From assembly GCA_017302015.1 (NCBI GenBank), contig JAFLEE010000066.1, forward strand, positions 1-31,052: a stretch of DNA of 31,052 bases. The letters run 5' to 3'. This document shows, in pieces, positions 1 to 7,241 of this stretch. This stretch comes from Spirochaetota bacterium (GTDB lineage: Bacteria > Spirochaetota > UBA12135 > COTS27 > JAFLEE01). The position numbers and the translations under genes were made by a program. A model generated the notes under the pieces. That model was not told the origin of the DNA, did not search any database, and was given only the letters and a program-made list of their open reading frames with translations. Within the stretch, counting starts at the first letter, position 1. Every line of letters starts with the position of its first letter.

Positions 1-606
1 GGCCACGGCCCGCAGCGAACTCAAGTGGAATTGGCGGTCGGATTCGGGGAATAATTTCCGGTAGCGCGCCAGGTGGGCGTCGAGATCGGGGAAGCGCTTC
101 TGCTTCAGCATGAAGAGGCCCTGCTGGTAGAGCCACGGCTCGTAGTCATCCCGCACCAAACCCGCCTCGCGCAAGGACTGGGCCGCGCGGCTTGGGTAGC
201 CCGAGAGATCCTCGATCTGGGCCAGGAGGATGAGGGCGTCGACGTGGCGTCGATTGCGGTCGAGGACCTTGAGGGCGTAGGCCTTGGCCTTCCCAAGGTC
301 CCCGATGGCCAACTGGTACTTGGCCGCGAGCATCCAGGTCTCCTCGTTCTCGCGGGCCTTGAGGATTTTCGCGAGGGATTCTTCGGCGCGGGTGAAGAGC
401 CGCTTCTCGAGCCACACCTTGAATAGCAGGACCTGGGCGGAAAATTGGTTCGGGTTCTTATCGAGGACCGCGGAAACGCGCTCGAAGGCCTCCTGGACCT
501 TGCCGGTCTCGAAGAGGCGCGCGGCGTCGTCGACGGGATCGGCGTGGGCCGCGAGGCCGGTGAAGAATCCGAGGAGAAGGGCGAACGCGAGCGGGGAACG
601 CGTCAC
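1..606 (-). CDS. Exported TPR-repeat protein, 3' end outside window
   Basis: The first 202 codons are in the window; the gene continues past the left edge. It opens with GTG at 606, whose bases form a GTGA overlap with the TGA of the upstream TPR gene, so the two are translationally coupled. The N-terminus (TRSPLAFALLLGFFTGLAAHA) is a typical signal peptide. The rest is all-helical with degenerate 34-residue TPR units, for example around 'AARLFETGKVQEAFERV' and 'AKYQLAIGDLGKAKAYALKV'. TPR proteins are scaffolds for protein-protein contact, and an exported one probably works in the periplasm or at the envelope with the neighbouring gene product. No enzymatic motif is visible. The partner and exact role are unknown. 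Confidence 0.8.
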   Translation of the reverse strand, partial: MTRSPLAFALLLGFFTGLAAHADPVDDAARLFETGKVQEAFERVSAVLDKNPNQFSAQVLLFKVWLEKRLFTRAEESLAKILKARENEETWMLAAKYQLAIGDLGKAKAYALKVLDRNRRHVDALILLAQIEDLSGYPSRAAQSLREAGLVRDDYEPWLYQQGLFMLKQKRFPDLDAHLARYRKLFPESDRQFHLSSLRAVA

Positions 607-2675
607 GGCTGCTGCATGCGGAGGTAGCCGCGCAGCATATCGAGCCGTTGCGTGAGTTCACGCGAGATCTTCTCGGCCTGGATGATGCGCCGGCGCACTT
701 CGGGATTGGCGGAGGAGGGCATGGCGGTGACCCGGAAACGGTCGAAATAGGACTTGGCGTTCATGAAGGGCCCGTAGGCGCCGGCGGCGTCGTTCTGCTG
801 GAGGGAGACCTGGCCCATCTGGAAATACAGCATGCCGATCTGCTCTTCGAATTGGCCCTTGAGGGAGGGGTCGACGGCGGGGCGATTCAGGTTGGCGTTG
901 TAGAAGCCCTCCATGACCTGGAGGGTGCGGTTGAAGTCGAAGCGCGAGAGGCAATTGACGTAGGCGAAGAAAACCTGGAGGTTCCCCGGCTCGCGGGAGA
1001 GCACCTGTTCGTAGGTGGCGGCGGCGGCCTCGAAATCTTGGCGGCGCTCGTAGAGTTGGGCGAGCGCCATGCGCTCGGGGATTCCGCCGGTGGCGGCCCG
1101 GGCGATCTGCGCCTCGACGGCCGTGCGGGGGAGGCCGAGGGCGGCTTCCACGCGTCCGAGGCCGCTTTGGGCCATGCGGTATTCCCGCACCGACGGCAGG
1201 CTCGAATAGGCGCCGCTCATGCGGTACTGCTTGACGAGCAGGTTGGACACGTTGCGGTAATGGCGGCGCGCCTCGAGGAGTTGGTTGCTCTCTTCGAGCG
1301 CGGGGCCGGCGAGGGAACGCTGCAGGTGGATCATGGCGGCATTGAGCCCCGCGGGCACCGAAATGCCGAAGAAATCGCGGTCGAGGAGGGTGGCTTTCCG
1401 GAAATTGCTGAGGGCCTCGTCGGTGCGGCCGAAGCGCAGGTAGAGGTTGGCGGCGTTGTAGGAGATCTGGCCGCCGAGTTTATTGCAGAATTTGATCAGG
1501 AAGTCTTGCTGGCGGAAGAGTTCGGCGTAATGGGCCGCGCTCTTGGCCTCGAATTGGGCCCGCCGGACGGGGTCGACCCCGGGATCGCGGGCGCGGTCTC
1601 GGTTCCATTGCCACTGGTCCATAGCGAGCGAGAGCTGCTGGCCATGGTAATTGTTCATGATCTCGATGGTCATGTAGTCCCAGTCGGAGGCATTCGGTAC
1701 GTTGGTGTAGCGCATGGCGTAGCGCTTCCAATAGTCCTCGTTCTCCATCTGGAAGGGCCGGGGGCGGCGTTTGACCAGGGAGACCGCCGCGCCGGCGCGG
1801 GCGACCAGGCCCTCGGCGGCGAGTTCATCGACCATCTGGTTGAACTCGCGGGAGGAAAGCTCGTACTGGCTCACGCTTTTGACGTAATCGCGCAGGCGGG
1901 ACTCGTCGGCTTGCAGCATCACTTCGAGGCCGTCGACGATGGCGTAGCGCAGCGGGGCGACCTTCTGCAGCAGGCCGTAGGTCTGGAAATACCAGGGGCC
2001 GAGGTAGCGCAGGTGCTGCTTGGACAGCGGTTTATTGCCGCGCATCACCATGTTGAAGGTGGCCTTGGGCACCATCGTGTTCATGGCGTTCTCGATATCG
2101 GCGAGGGTGTCGAGTTTCCAGGGGATCCGCAGCCAGGGCTGGCGCGGCGGGTTCTGCTGGGCCGCCATGCGGGTGACCTCCGCGACCTTCTGGGTGAGAT
2201 TGCTCACGGTCAGGCGGTGCAGATTGGGACGGCGCCAGGTGAGGTAGATGGGGCGGCCGGTGGAATAGAGCTCGAAATCGCGCAAGTCGCGCACGATCTC
2301 GAGGTCGTCGGGCGACATGTTCATGAGATCGCCGTAGAGGCGGGGGAAGACGTTGCCCTTCTGGTCGAAGAAATCGACATCGGGGCGTTTGCGTTCGCAA
2401 TAGGAGAAATAAAGGAGGGAGAAGACCTGGTTATCGCCGCCCTCGGTGAAGAAGATCGAGTTGGGCTCGGTCGAGTTCATCATGTCGAAGGCGTAGTCGT
2501 AGCACGCCCAATTCTCGTGGTTGTTATTGTTCTCGAAGTTCTTGAAGAACTGGAACCACTTGGCGTGGGCCCTGGACACCGAGGGGGCGGGGCCGAAGAA
2601 GAGGACCCCGGCGACCACGACCGTGATCAGGGAGACGAGGAGGGGGAGGCGGCGGGAATCCGTGGAGTCGGTCAT
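603..2675 (-). CDS. Membrane-anchored GT117 (DUF2723)-like soluble domain plus TPRs
   Basis: The protein has 690 residues. One hydrophobic segment lies at about residues 10-30, which suggests a single N-terminal anchor with the rest outside the cytoplasm. The stretch from about residue 50 to 120 (NWACYDYAFDMMNSTEPNSI, then FFTEGGDNQVFSLLYFSY) resembles the soluble region that follows the membrane domain in DUF2723/GT117 protein O-mannosyltransferase-like proteins. The multi-helix membrane part of that family is absent here. TPR-like repeats follow at about 390-450 and 540-660 (NLYLRFGRTDEALSNFRKAT, LYERRQDFEAAAATYEQVL). The ATG at 2675 is 64 bp downstream of rpsT and lacks a good ribosome-binding site; the stop overlaps the next TPR gene. 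The family resemblance is from recall of motif shape. Catalysis by this protein alone is doubtful without the membrane domain. Confidence 0.75.
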   Translation of the reverse strand: MTDSTDSRRLPLLVSLITVVVAGVLFFGPAPSVSRAHAKWFQFFKNFENNNNHENWACYDYAFDMMNSTEPNSIFFTEGGDNQVFSLLYFSYCERKRPDVDFFDQKGNVFPRLYGDLMNMSPDDLEIVRDLRDFELYSTGRPIYLTWRRPNLHRLTVSNLTQKVAEVTRMAAQQNPPRQPWLRIPWKLDTLADIENAMNTMVPKATFNMVMRGNKPLSKQHLRYLGPWYFQTYGLLQKVAPLRYAIVDGLEVMLQADESRLRDYVKSVSQYELSSREFNQMVDELAAEGLVARAGAAVSLVKRRPRPFQMENEDYWKRYAMRYTNVPNASDWDYMTIEIMNNYHGQQLSLAMDQWQWNRDRARDPGVDPVRRAQFEAKSAAHYAELFRQQDFLIKFCNKLGGQISYNAANLYLRFGRTDEALSNFRKATLLDRDFFGISVPAGLNAAMIHLQRSLAGPALEESNQLLEARRHYRNVSNLLVKQYRMSGAYSSLPSVREYRMAQSGLGRVEAALGLPRTAVEAQIARAATGGIPERMALAQLYERRQDFEAAAATYEQVLSREPGNLQVFFAYVNCLSRFDFNRTLQVMEGFYNANLNRPAVDPSLKGQFEEQIGMLYFQMGQVSLQQNDAAGAYGPFMNAKSYFDRFRVTAMPSSANPEVRRRIIQAEKISRELTQRLDMLRGYLRMQQP

Positions 2676-2739
2676 GGTGTTGGGGGGAAACGCGGGGGAC
2701 GGGCGCTCGCGGGGAAGAGGGAGCGCATCCCCCCGGGCT

Positions 2740-3012
2740 TCAAGCGGCCTTTTTCGCCTTGGCGATGAGCTTCGTCACCCTGGACTTATTGCGGGCGCCG
2801 TTATTCTTCTGGATGATGTTCTTGCTCACCGACTTGTCGACGGCTTTGTAGAATTGCGGAAGCAGCGCTTCGGCCTCGGCGGCCTTCTTCTCGACGACGA
2901 GTTTGGCGATCCGCTTGGCCAGGGTCTTCATGACGTTCTTGCGGGCGTTATTGCGCTCTTGGCGCACGAGGGACTGGCGCGCGCGCTTGGTGGCGGACTT
3001 GATGTTGGGCAC
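2740..3012 (-). CDS. rpsT: 30S ribosomal protein S20
   Basis: The 90-residue basic, helical protein begins PNIKSATKRARQSLVRQE and ends in a lysine-rich tail, the standard S20 form and length. S20 binds 16S rRNA early in assembly of the 30S subunit. The start is GTG at 3012, chosen because AGGAGA lies about 6 nt upstream and because S20 proteins begin M-PNIKSA. It is transcribed away from the pentapeptide-repeat gene, with a candidate -10 (TAAAAT, 3061-3066) giving a leader of about 40 nt. The two TPR genes lie downstream on the same strand and may be co-transcribed. A hairpin-forming pair (2703-2708 with 2721-2726) lies just beyond the stop but has no T-run. Confidence 0.98.
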   Translation of the reverse strand: MPNIKSATKRARQSLVRQERNNARKNVMKTLAKRIAKLVVEKKAAEAEALLPQFYKAVDKSVSKNIIQKNNGARNKSRVTKLIAKAKKAA

Positions 3013-3060
3013 GGGATCTCCTGGAATCGGTCGGGGGCCCCATGGGCCCGCGTAGCCGGT

Positions 3061-3066
3061 ATTTTA
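3061..3066 (-). promoter_or_regulatory. Candidate -10 element for rpsT
   Basis: The minus strand reads TAAAAT here, about 49 nt before the rpsT GTG, which would place the transcript start near 3054. No convincing -35 is seen at the expected spacing. Assignment rests on position and on the AT-rich hexamer standing out in GC-rich DNA. Confidence 0.45.
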
Positions 3067-3130
3067 CCATCCAAGGCGGGGATCCGTCATCGTGGGGACG
3101 CCGAGGCGACCGGGGAGCGGCCCCCGGGAA

Positions 3131-3147
3131 GGGGCGCCGGGCGCCCC
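3131..3147. repeat. Perfect 7-bp inverted repeat upstream of pentapeptide gene
   Basis: GGGGCGC and GCGCCCC flank a 3-base CGG loop. The element ends 14 bp before the TACAAT -10 of the downstream gene, so it occupies the position of the -35 box. It could be a protein-binding operator or simply part of a GC-rich spacer. It is not a terminator of rpsT, which runs the other way. Confidence 0.5.
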
Positions 3148-3161
3148 CGGGATCCGTACGG

Positions 3162-3167
3162 TACAAT
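3162..3167 (+). promoter_or_regulatory. -10 element, leaderless-type, pentapeptide gene
   Basis: TACAAT lies 8 nt before the ATG at 3176. A transcript starting the usual 6-8 nt downstream would begin at or next to the start codon. No ribosome-binding site precedes the ATG and no -35 is visible. The same arrangement recurs at 14107, 17585 and 20270. Confidence 0.6.
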
Positions 3168-3175
3168 GGCCGACC

Positions 3176-3895
3176 ATGGCCGATGTCGTGTCCGGAGAAT
3201 CCCTTTTCGACCGCCTGCTGGGCGGCCAGTGCGACTTCAAGGGGATCGTCTTGGAGCGCGCCTTCGATCTCAGCGGCCATCCGCGATTCGCCGAACTGCA
3301 GGAGCGCCTTCGCCGGTCCGCGGACTCCGGGGCCCTCGACTTCTCCGGGGCCCGGCTGACCGATCTGAAAGCCCGGGGCTGGCAGGTGCCCGGCTCCATC
3401 TGGGTGGGCGCCCAATTGGACGGGTGCGATTTCAGCGAGGCCCAATTCGACCTCGCCGACCTGAGCCGGGCCTCCCTCTGCCGGGCCAACCTGGGGCGCT
3501 GCGCCCTCACCGGCGCCACCTGCGTGGAGATCAACCTCGAGAGTTCCAATCTCGAGGAAGCCAAACTGGATGGGGTCAATTTTTGGAAAGGCCGGCTGCG
3601 GAATGCCATCTTCCACAAGGCCCAGCTCCGCGACGCCCTCCTTTGCGAGGCGGACCTTTCCGGAGCCGATTTTTCCGCCTGCGACCTCACCAAGGGGAAT
3701 CTCTGGGGCGCCTCCCTCGAGGGGGCGTCCTTCGCCCGGGCGCTCCTGCGCGAGACCCAGATCAAGGGCGTTCGCGAACTCGACAAGGCTCTCGGGCTTT
3801 CCCGCGCGCGCTACCGCAAATGCCGAATGGGCCGGGCCGAACGCGACCACATCGTGCGGGCCATGGACCGCCTCGCCTTTCACGTCGAGGAGTGA
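3176..3895 (+). CDS. Pentapeptide-repeat protein
   Basis: This 239-residue protein has tandem A(D/N)LXX-type pentapeptides from about residue 70 to 200, for example AQFDLADLSRASLCRANLGR and CEADLSGADFSACDLTKGNL. Such repeats build a right-handed quadrilateral beta-helix. The C-terminal 40 residues are charged and helical. No signal peptide is seen, so it is probably cytoplasmic. Family members include DNA-gyrase-protecting mimics and many proteins of unknown role; nothing here allows a choice. The reading frame stays open upstream to 3092, but ATG 3176 is preferred because the -10 at 3162-3167 would leave an upstream start untranscribed. It is followed after 3 bp by the WecG-like gene, whose ribosome-binding site GAGGAG lies in its last codons. 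Confidence 0.85.
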   Translation: MADVVSGESLFDRLLGGQCDFKGIVLERAFDLSGHPRFAELQERLRRSADSGALDFSGARLTDLKARGWQVPGSIWVGAQLDGCDFSEAQFDLADLSRASLCRANLGRCALTGATCVEINLESSNLEEAKLDGVNFWKGRLRNAIFHKAQLRDALLCEADLSGADFSACDLTKGNLWGASLEGASFARALLRETQIKGVRELDKALGLSRARYRKCRMGRAERDHIVRAMDRLAFHVEE

Positions 3896-3898
3896 GCC

Positions 3899-4654
3899 AT
3901 GCCCGGGTTTGAACTGGCCCGCATCTACGGGGTGCCCCTGCTCCTTCCCGGCGGGGGAGGGGAGGGCGGACTCTTCACCGCACGGCTCTCCCAGTCGCCG
4001 AACGCCCCGGTATTCAGGCCGCTCGGCTTGGGCGATCTGCTCCCCCAGGCGCTCCGGGGGCTCCGCGGCAAGGCGCTCGCGGATAGCGCCTATCCCCGAA
4101 CCGGGGCGCTCGCGGCGTGGCTGGGGTTCTGCCTGTCGCGACGCGTCCTTCCCGTCTCCTGCCCCGAACTCTTTCTAGAACTCATCGCGGCGGCCCACAC
4201 CGGGGGGAAGGACATCCTCTTCATCACCGCCACCCGGGGTGATTTCCAGGAGTTCCGCCGTCAAGTCGGGCGGATGTTCCCCGGGATCCGACTCACCTCC
4301 CATCTCGAAGCCGCGACGGCGAACGAGAGGCCCGATGACAGCCTGGCCTTCATGGCGAAGGTCAAGCCCTGGGCCGTGTACCTCGGCCCCGACCTCAGGG
4401 ATCGGGAGGCCTTGGCCGCACGGTTGGTGAAGGAGATCCCCTCGGTCAAATGCGCCGTGCTGGGCGGGTACGATTTCGAACTCTACACCCGGCCCGCCAC
4501 CGAGGGCAGCGGCCTGGGCGTCGGTCTCGCCCTCGGCTGGTCTTCGCTGCGCCGACGTCCGATGGGGGTTTTTCGCCTCGCGCCCGCGCTCCTCGTCTGG
4601 ATCGATGCCCTGCGCGTCAAACTCTTCAATCATAATAAATTAGGGGCTCCATGA
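3899..4654 (+). CDS. Divergent WecG/TagA/CpsF-fold protein
   Basis: The 251-residue protein has the order of elements seen in WecG/TagA/CpsF glycosyltransferases, which transfer N-acetylmannosamine-type sugars to lipid-linked acceptors. It has a strand-helix with 'GGKDILFITATRGDFQEFRR' where the family has its nucleotide-sugar loop, then 'FPGIRLTSH', then 'VKPWAVYLGPDL' in place of the family's PDxxxxGxGxPKQE segment, and a C-terminal 'SSLRRRPMGVFRLAPALL' like the family's arginine-rich tail. The PKQE signature and obvious catalytic Asp are lost, so it may be a non-catalytic or re-purposed homologue. A GAGGAG ribosome-binding site precedes ATG 3899. Its stop overlaps the lgt ATG (ATGA), which couples it to lipoprotein maturation. 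The family call is a motif-level inference. Confidence 0.5.
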   Translation: MPGFELARIYGVPLLLPGGGGEGGLFTARLSQSPNAPVFRPLGLGDLLPQALRGLRGKALADSAYPRTGALAAWLGFCLSRRVLPVSCPELFLELIAAAHTGGKDILFITATRGDFQEFRRQVGRMFPGIRLTSHLEAATANERPDDSLAFMAKVKPWAVYLGPDLRDREALAARLVKEIPSVKCAVLGGYDFELYTRPATEGSGLGVGLALGWSSLRRRPMGVFRLAPALLVWIDALRVKLFNHNKLGAP

Positions 4655-5532
4655 ATACCTTTTGGTCCTTTTGGCAGCAAATTCCCATGCATATCGACCC
4701 GGTGCTCCTGAATCTGGGGTCGTTCCAACTTCGCTGGTACAGCCTGGGGTGGATCACCGCGTTCGCCGTCGTCTACCTGCTCACCCATCGCCGTCTGACC
4801 CGCAATTCGGCCTTCCGGGAGTTCTCGAAGAAGATCCTCGACGATTTCTTCTTCTTCGAGGTCATCGGCGTGCTCGTCGGCGCGAGGTTGGGCTATGTGC
4901 TCTTCTACAACTTCGGCTACTACATGGAGCATCCGTTCGAGATCATCCTCCCGTTTTCCACCTCGGGCGGCTTCCACTTCACCGGGATCTCCGGGATGTC
5001 CTACCACGGCGGCGTGCTCGGCGGGCTCGCGGTCTTCCTCTGGTACGCCCGGCGGCACAAGATCCCCGTGGTGAAATTCCTCGAGTTATTCGCCGCGGCG
5101 ATCCCCCTGGGCTACGTCTTCGGGCGTCTCGGGAATTTCATGAACGGCGAACTCTACGGCCGCGTCACGAGCATCCCGTGGGGAATGACCTTCTACGAGT
5201 GGGGCCCCTCCGGGAAAATCCCTTTCAGCGAACTCAGGCATCCGAGCCAATTGTATGAGGCGCTCCTGGAAGGGGTGCTCTGCGGGCTGCTCCTTTGGAG
5301 CCTGAAAGACCGCGTGCGGCCCGGGATCATCCTCAGCCTGTACTTCATCAGTTACGGTGCGGCGCGCTTCGTCGTCGAGTTCTTCCGGCAGCCCGACATC
5401 CAATTCATCGATAACGATCCCCCCGGAACGGTCTTTCTCCTCATGACCATGGGCCAACTCCTGTGCCTGGGCATGGTGCTCTTCGGGCTTGCGATCATGT
5501 GGGGCACCCGGCACATGAAGAAGGCCGTTTGA
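4651..5532 (+). CDS. lgt: Prolipoprotein diacylglyceryl transferase
   Basis: Lgt moves diacylglycerol from phosphatidylglycerol to the lipobox cysteine of prolipoproteins in the inner membrane, the first step of lipoprotein maturation. The 293-residue length and about seven hydrophobic segments fit. The family signature GRLGNFMNGELYG is at residues 158-170 with its conserved Arg159, and the His-Gly-Gly loop (YHGGVLGGL) is at about 118-126. The N-terminal segment IDPVLLNLGSFQLRWY is also typical. ATG 4651 overlaps the upstream stop by ATGA, and the lgt stop overlaps the TTG start of the S55 gene. The lipoprotein encoded at 9245 is a likely local substrate. Confidence 0.97.
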   Translation: MNTFWSFWQQIPMHIDPVLLNLGSFQLRWYSLGWITAFAVVYLLTHRRLTRNSAFREFSKKILDDFFFFEVIGVLVGARLGYVLFYNFGYYMEHPFEIILPFSTSGGFHFTGISGMSYHGGVLGGLAVFLWYARRHKIPVVKFLELFAAAIPLGYVFGRLGNFMNGELYGRVTSIPWGMTFYEWGPSGKIPFSELRHPSQLYEALLEGVLCGLLLWSLKDRVRPGIILSLYFISYGAARFVVEFFRQPDIQFIDNDPPGTVFLLMTMGQLLCLGMVLFGLAIMWGTRHMKKAV

Positions 5533-7241
5533 AACTTCCCGCGCTCTTCGGGTTTTTAGCCGTCCTCCTCGCCGCCCAGCCGACCGTCCCCCCCGAAGAC
5601 CTCGTCCGCGGACAGGAACTCCGCGGCCGCACCCGTATGTCGGGGAACGGGATGGTCGATTTCCGCCTGAAAGTGCTCTCGGTGATGGACGCCTCCAGGC
5701 CCGGGGAATCCGCCGTCCTGGCGGAAATCCTCGATCCCCTATTCCAAGAGACCGGGGTGCTCGCGGGCATGTCCGGCTCACCGGTATGGGCCGGGGAGCG
5801 CCTCGTCGGCGCGGTGGCCTTCACCTTTCCCCTCCAAAAGAAGCCCATCGTCGGCATCACCCCGATCCGGGCCATGCTGCGCCTCATCCCCTACGCCACC
5901 AACCATCGGCCCGATCCCGAGGCGCCCTCACGGAGCTTCTATGGGATGAAACCCATCGCGACCCCCCTCGCGGTCTCGGGGGGGTCCCTCGACGAGCGCG
6001 TGCTCACGGAAGTCTTCCCCGAGCGCCGGTTCGTGGTCGTTCCCGGGGCCACCGGCGCGGCCATGACCTCCTCGAACGGCCGTTTCGAACCCGGGGACGC
6101 GATCGCCGTCAATCTCGTTCGCGGCGATTTGAACCTCACGGGCTACGGCACGGTCACCTGGGTGAGTAACGATTGGGTCCTTGCCTTCGGCCATCCGATG
6201 GAGATGGGGGGACGGGTGTCCCTTCCGATCCACCTGGCGGAGATCGACGCCGTGGTGCCCAGTCTTCAAGTTTCGTTTAAAGTCGGGAAATTGGGGCCCG
6301 AGGTCGGGGCGCTCGTGGAAGACCGGTCCCCCGCCATCCTCGGCCGCCTCGGGAGGAAGGCGCCCCGGGTGCCCCTGCTGGTGCGGCTCAAGAGCGAGAT
6401 CCAGGAAAAGACCCTGCGCTACGAGATCGCCGCGGGCCGGGACACCCTGGAGCAATTCACGCCCATGCTCTTGGCCAATAGCCTATTGACCTGGGAATCC
6501 TCCGACGAACCCGCCACCCTCGCGTTTCGTTGGAAGATCCGCACCGGATATAAGGACCGCACCCTCGAGTTGGTGGATACCGTGAGCGCCGTGAACACCC
6601 AGGACAGCCTGCGGGACCTCGTGCGCGGCATGGCGAGCGTGCTCGCCCACCTCCAGGGCAATCGGTTCGTGCGGGTGCCCGTCAACGCCATGGAGATCGA
6701 GGTCGACCTCGCCTCCAGGTTCCAATCGTCGATGATCGAGGACCTCCAGGTCGACCGCGACCAGTACCGCCCCGGGGACCTCGTCACCGCCCGCGTCCGC
6801 CTCTCCCGCCACCGGGGAGCGCCCGAAGAAAAAACCGTCCAGATCCGCATCCCCGCCTCGGCGCGCGAGGGGATCTACCCCCTCATCGCCTCCAGCGGCA
6901 ATTTCTTCCTCTCCTTCGACGCTTCCCGCAACCCCGACCGCTACACGCCCGCGACGCCCGATCGCCTGCTCGACCTCCTCGAACTCAAGGTGGGGGCCCG
7001 GACCCTCTCCCTTTGGATGTTCGGGAACACCGACGGCCTCACCGTGCGGGGCCAAGCCTACCAGAAACTCCCCGTCTTCCAGAAGGGCCTCCTCGAGGCG
7101 TCCCGCTCCGTGGACAAGGCGCCCCTGATGGAATTCGTCAATGCCGACCGCGAATGCGAAGAGGCCGTCACCGGGGTGGCCATCACGCGCATCCGTGTGG
7201 AAGATCGCCGTTTCCCCCTTCCCCTCGAGGAGTCCCGATGA
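5529..7241 (+). CDS. Exported SpoIVB-type (S55) serine peptidase
   Basis: The 570-residue protein starts at TTG 5529, which forms a TTGA overlap with the lgt stop and is followed by a signal-peptide-like LKLPALFGFLAVLLAA. The S55 core is clear: TGVLAGMSGSPVWAGERLVG at about 76-94 carries the nucleophile motif GMSGSP, followed by a GITPIRAM segment. The second conserved block, VLAFGHPMEMGG, has its His at residue 222. Non-spore-forming members of this family share these blocks. There is no histidine before the Ser motif, unlike Bacillus SpoIVB, so the general base may be His222 or activity may differ. The C-terminal half contains beta-rich regions of unknown role. It is coupled by ATGA to the propeller gene and probably acts in the periplasm. 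Confidence 0.88.
   Translation: MKLPALFGFLAVLLAAQPTVPPEDLVRGQELRGRTRMSGNGMVDFRLKVLSVMDASRPGESAVLAEILDPLFQETGVLAGMSGSPVWAGERLVGAVAFTFPLQKKPIVGITPIRAMLRLIPYATNHRPDPEAPSRSFYGMKPIATPLAVSGGSLDERVLTEVFPERRFVVVPGATGAAMTSSNGRFEPGDAIAVNLVRGDLNLTGYGTVTWVSNDWVLAFGHPMEMGGRVSLPIHLAEIDAVVPSLQVSFKVGKLGPEVGALVEDRSPAILGRLGRKAPRVPLLVRLKSEIQEKTLRYEIAAGRDTLEQFTPMLLANSLLTWESSDEPATLAFRWKIRTGYKDRTLELVDTVSAVNTQDSLRDLVRGMASVLAHLQGNRFVRVPVNAMEIEVDLASRFQSSMIEDLQVDRDQYRPGDLVTARVRLSRHRGAPEEKTVQIRIPASAREGIYPLIASSGNFFLSFDASRNPDRYTPATPDRLLDLLELKVGARTLSLWMFGNTDGLTVRGQAYQKLPVFQKGLLEASRSVDKAPLMEFVNADRECEEAVTGVAITRIRVEDRRFPLPLEESR

Noticed and set aside
2703-2726. Terminator after rpsT from the GCGCTC/GAGCGC pair
   Set aside because: The loop is 12 nt, the stem short and there is no T-run, so it is not supported as a terminator.
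648-2768. 706-codon open frame on the plus strand, antisense to the GT117-like/TPR gene
   Set aside because: Its translation is a Gly/Val/Glu/His-rich mirror of the real gene with no domain pattern, as expected from high-GC antisense frames; the minus frame has an anchor segment, TPRs and coupled neighbours.
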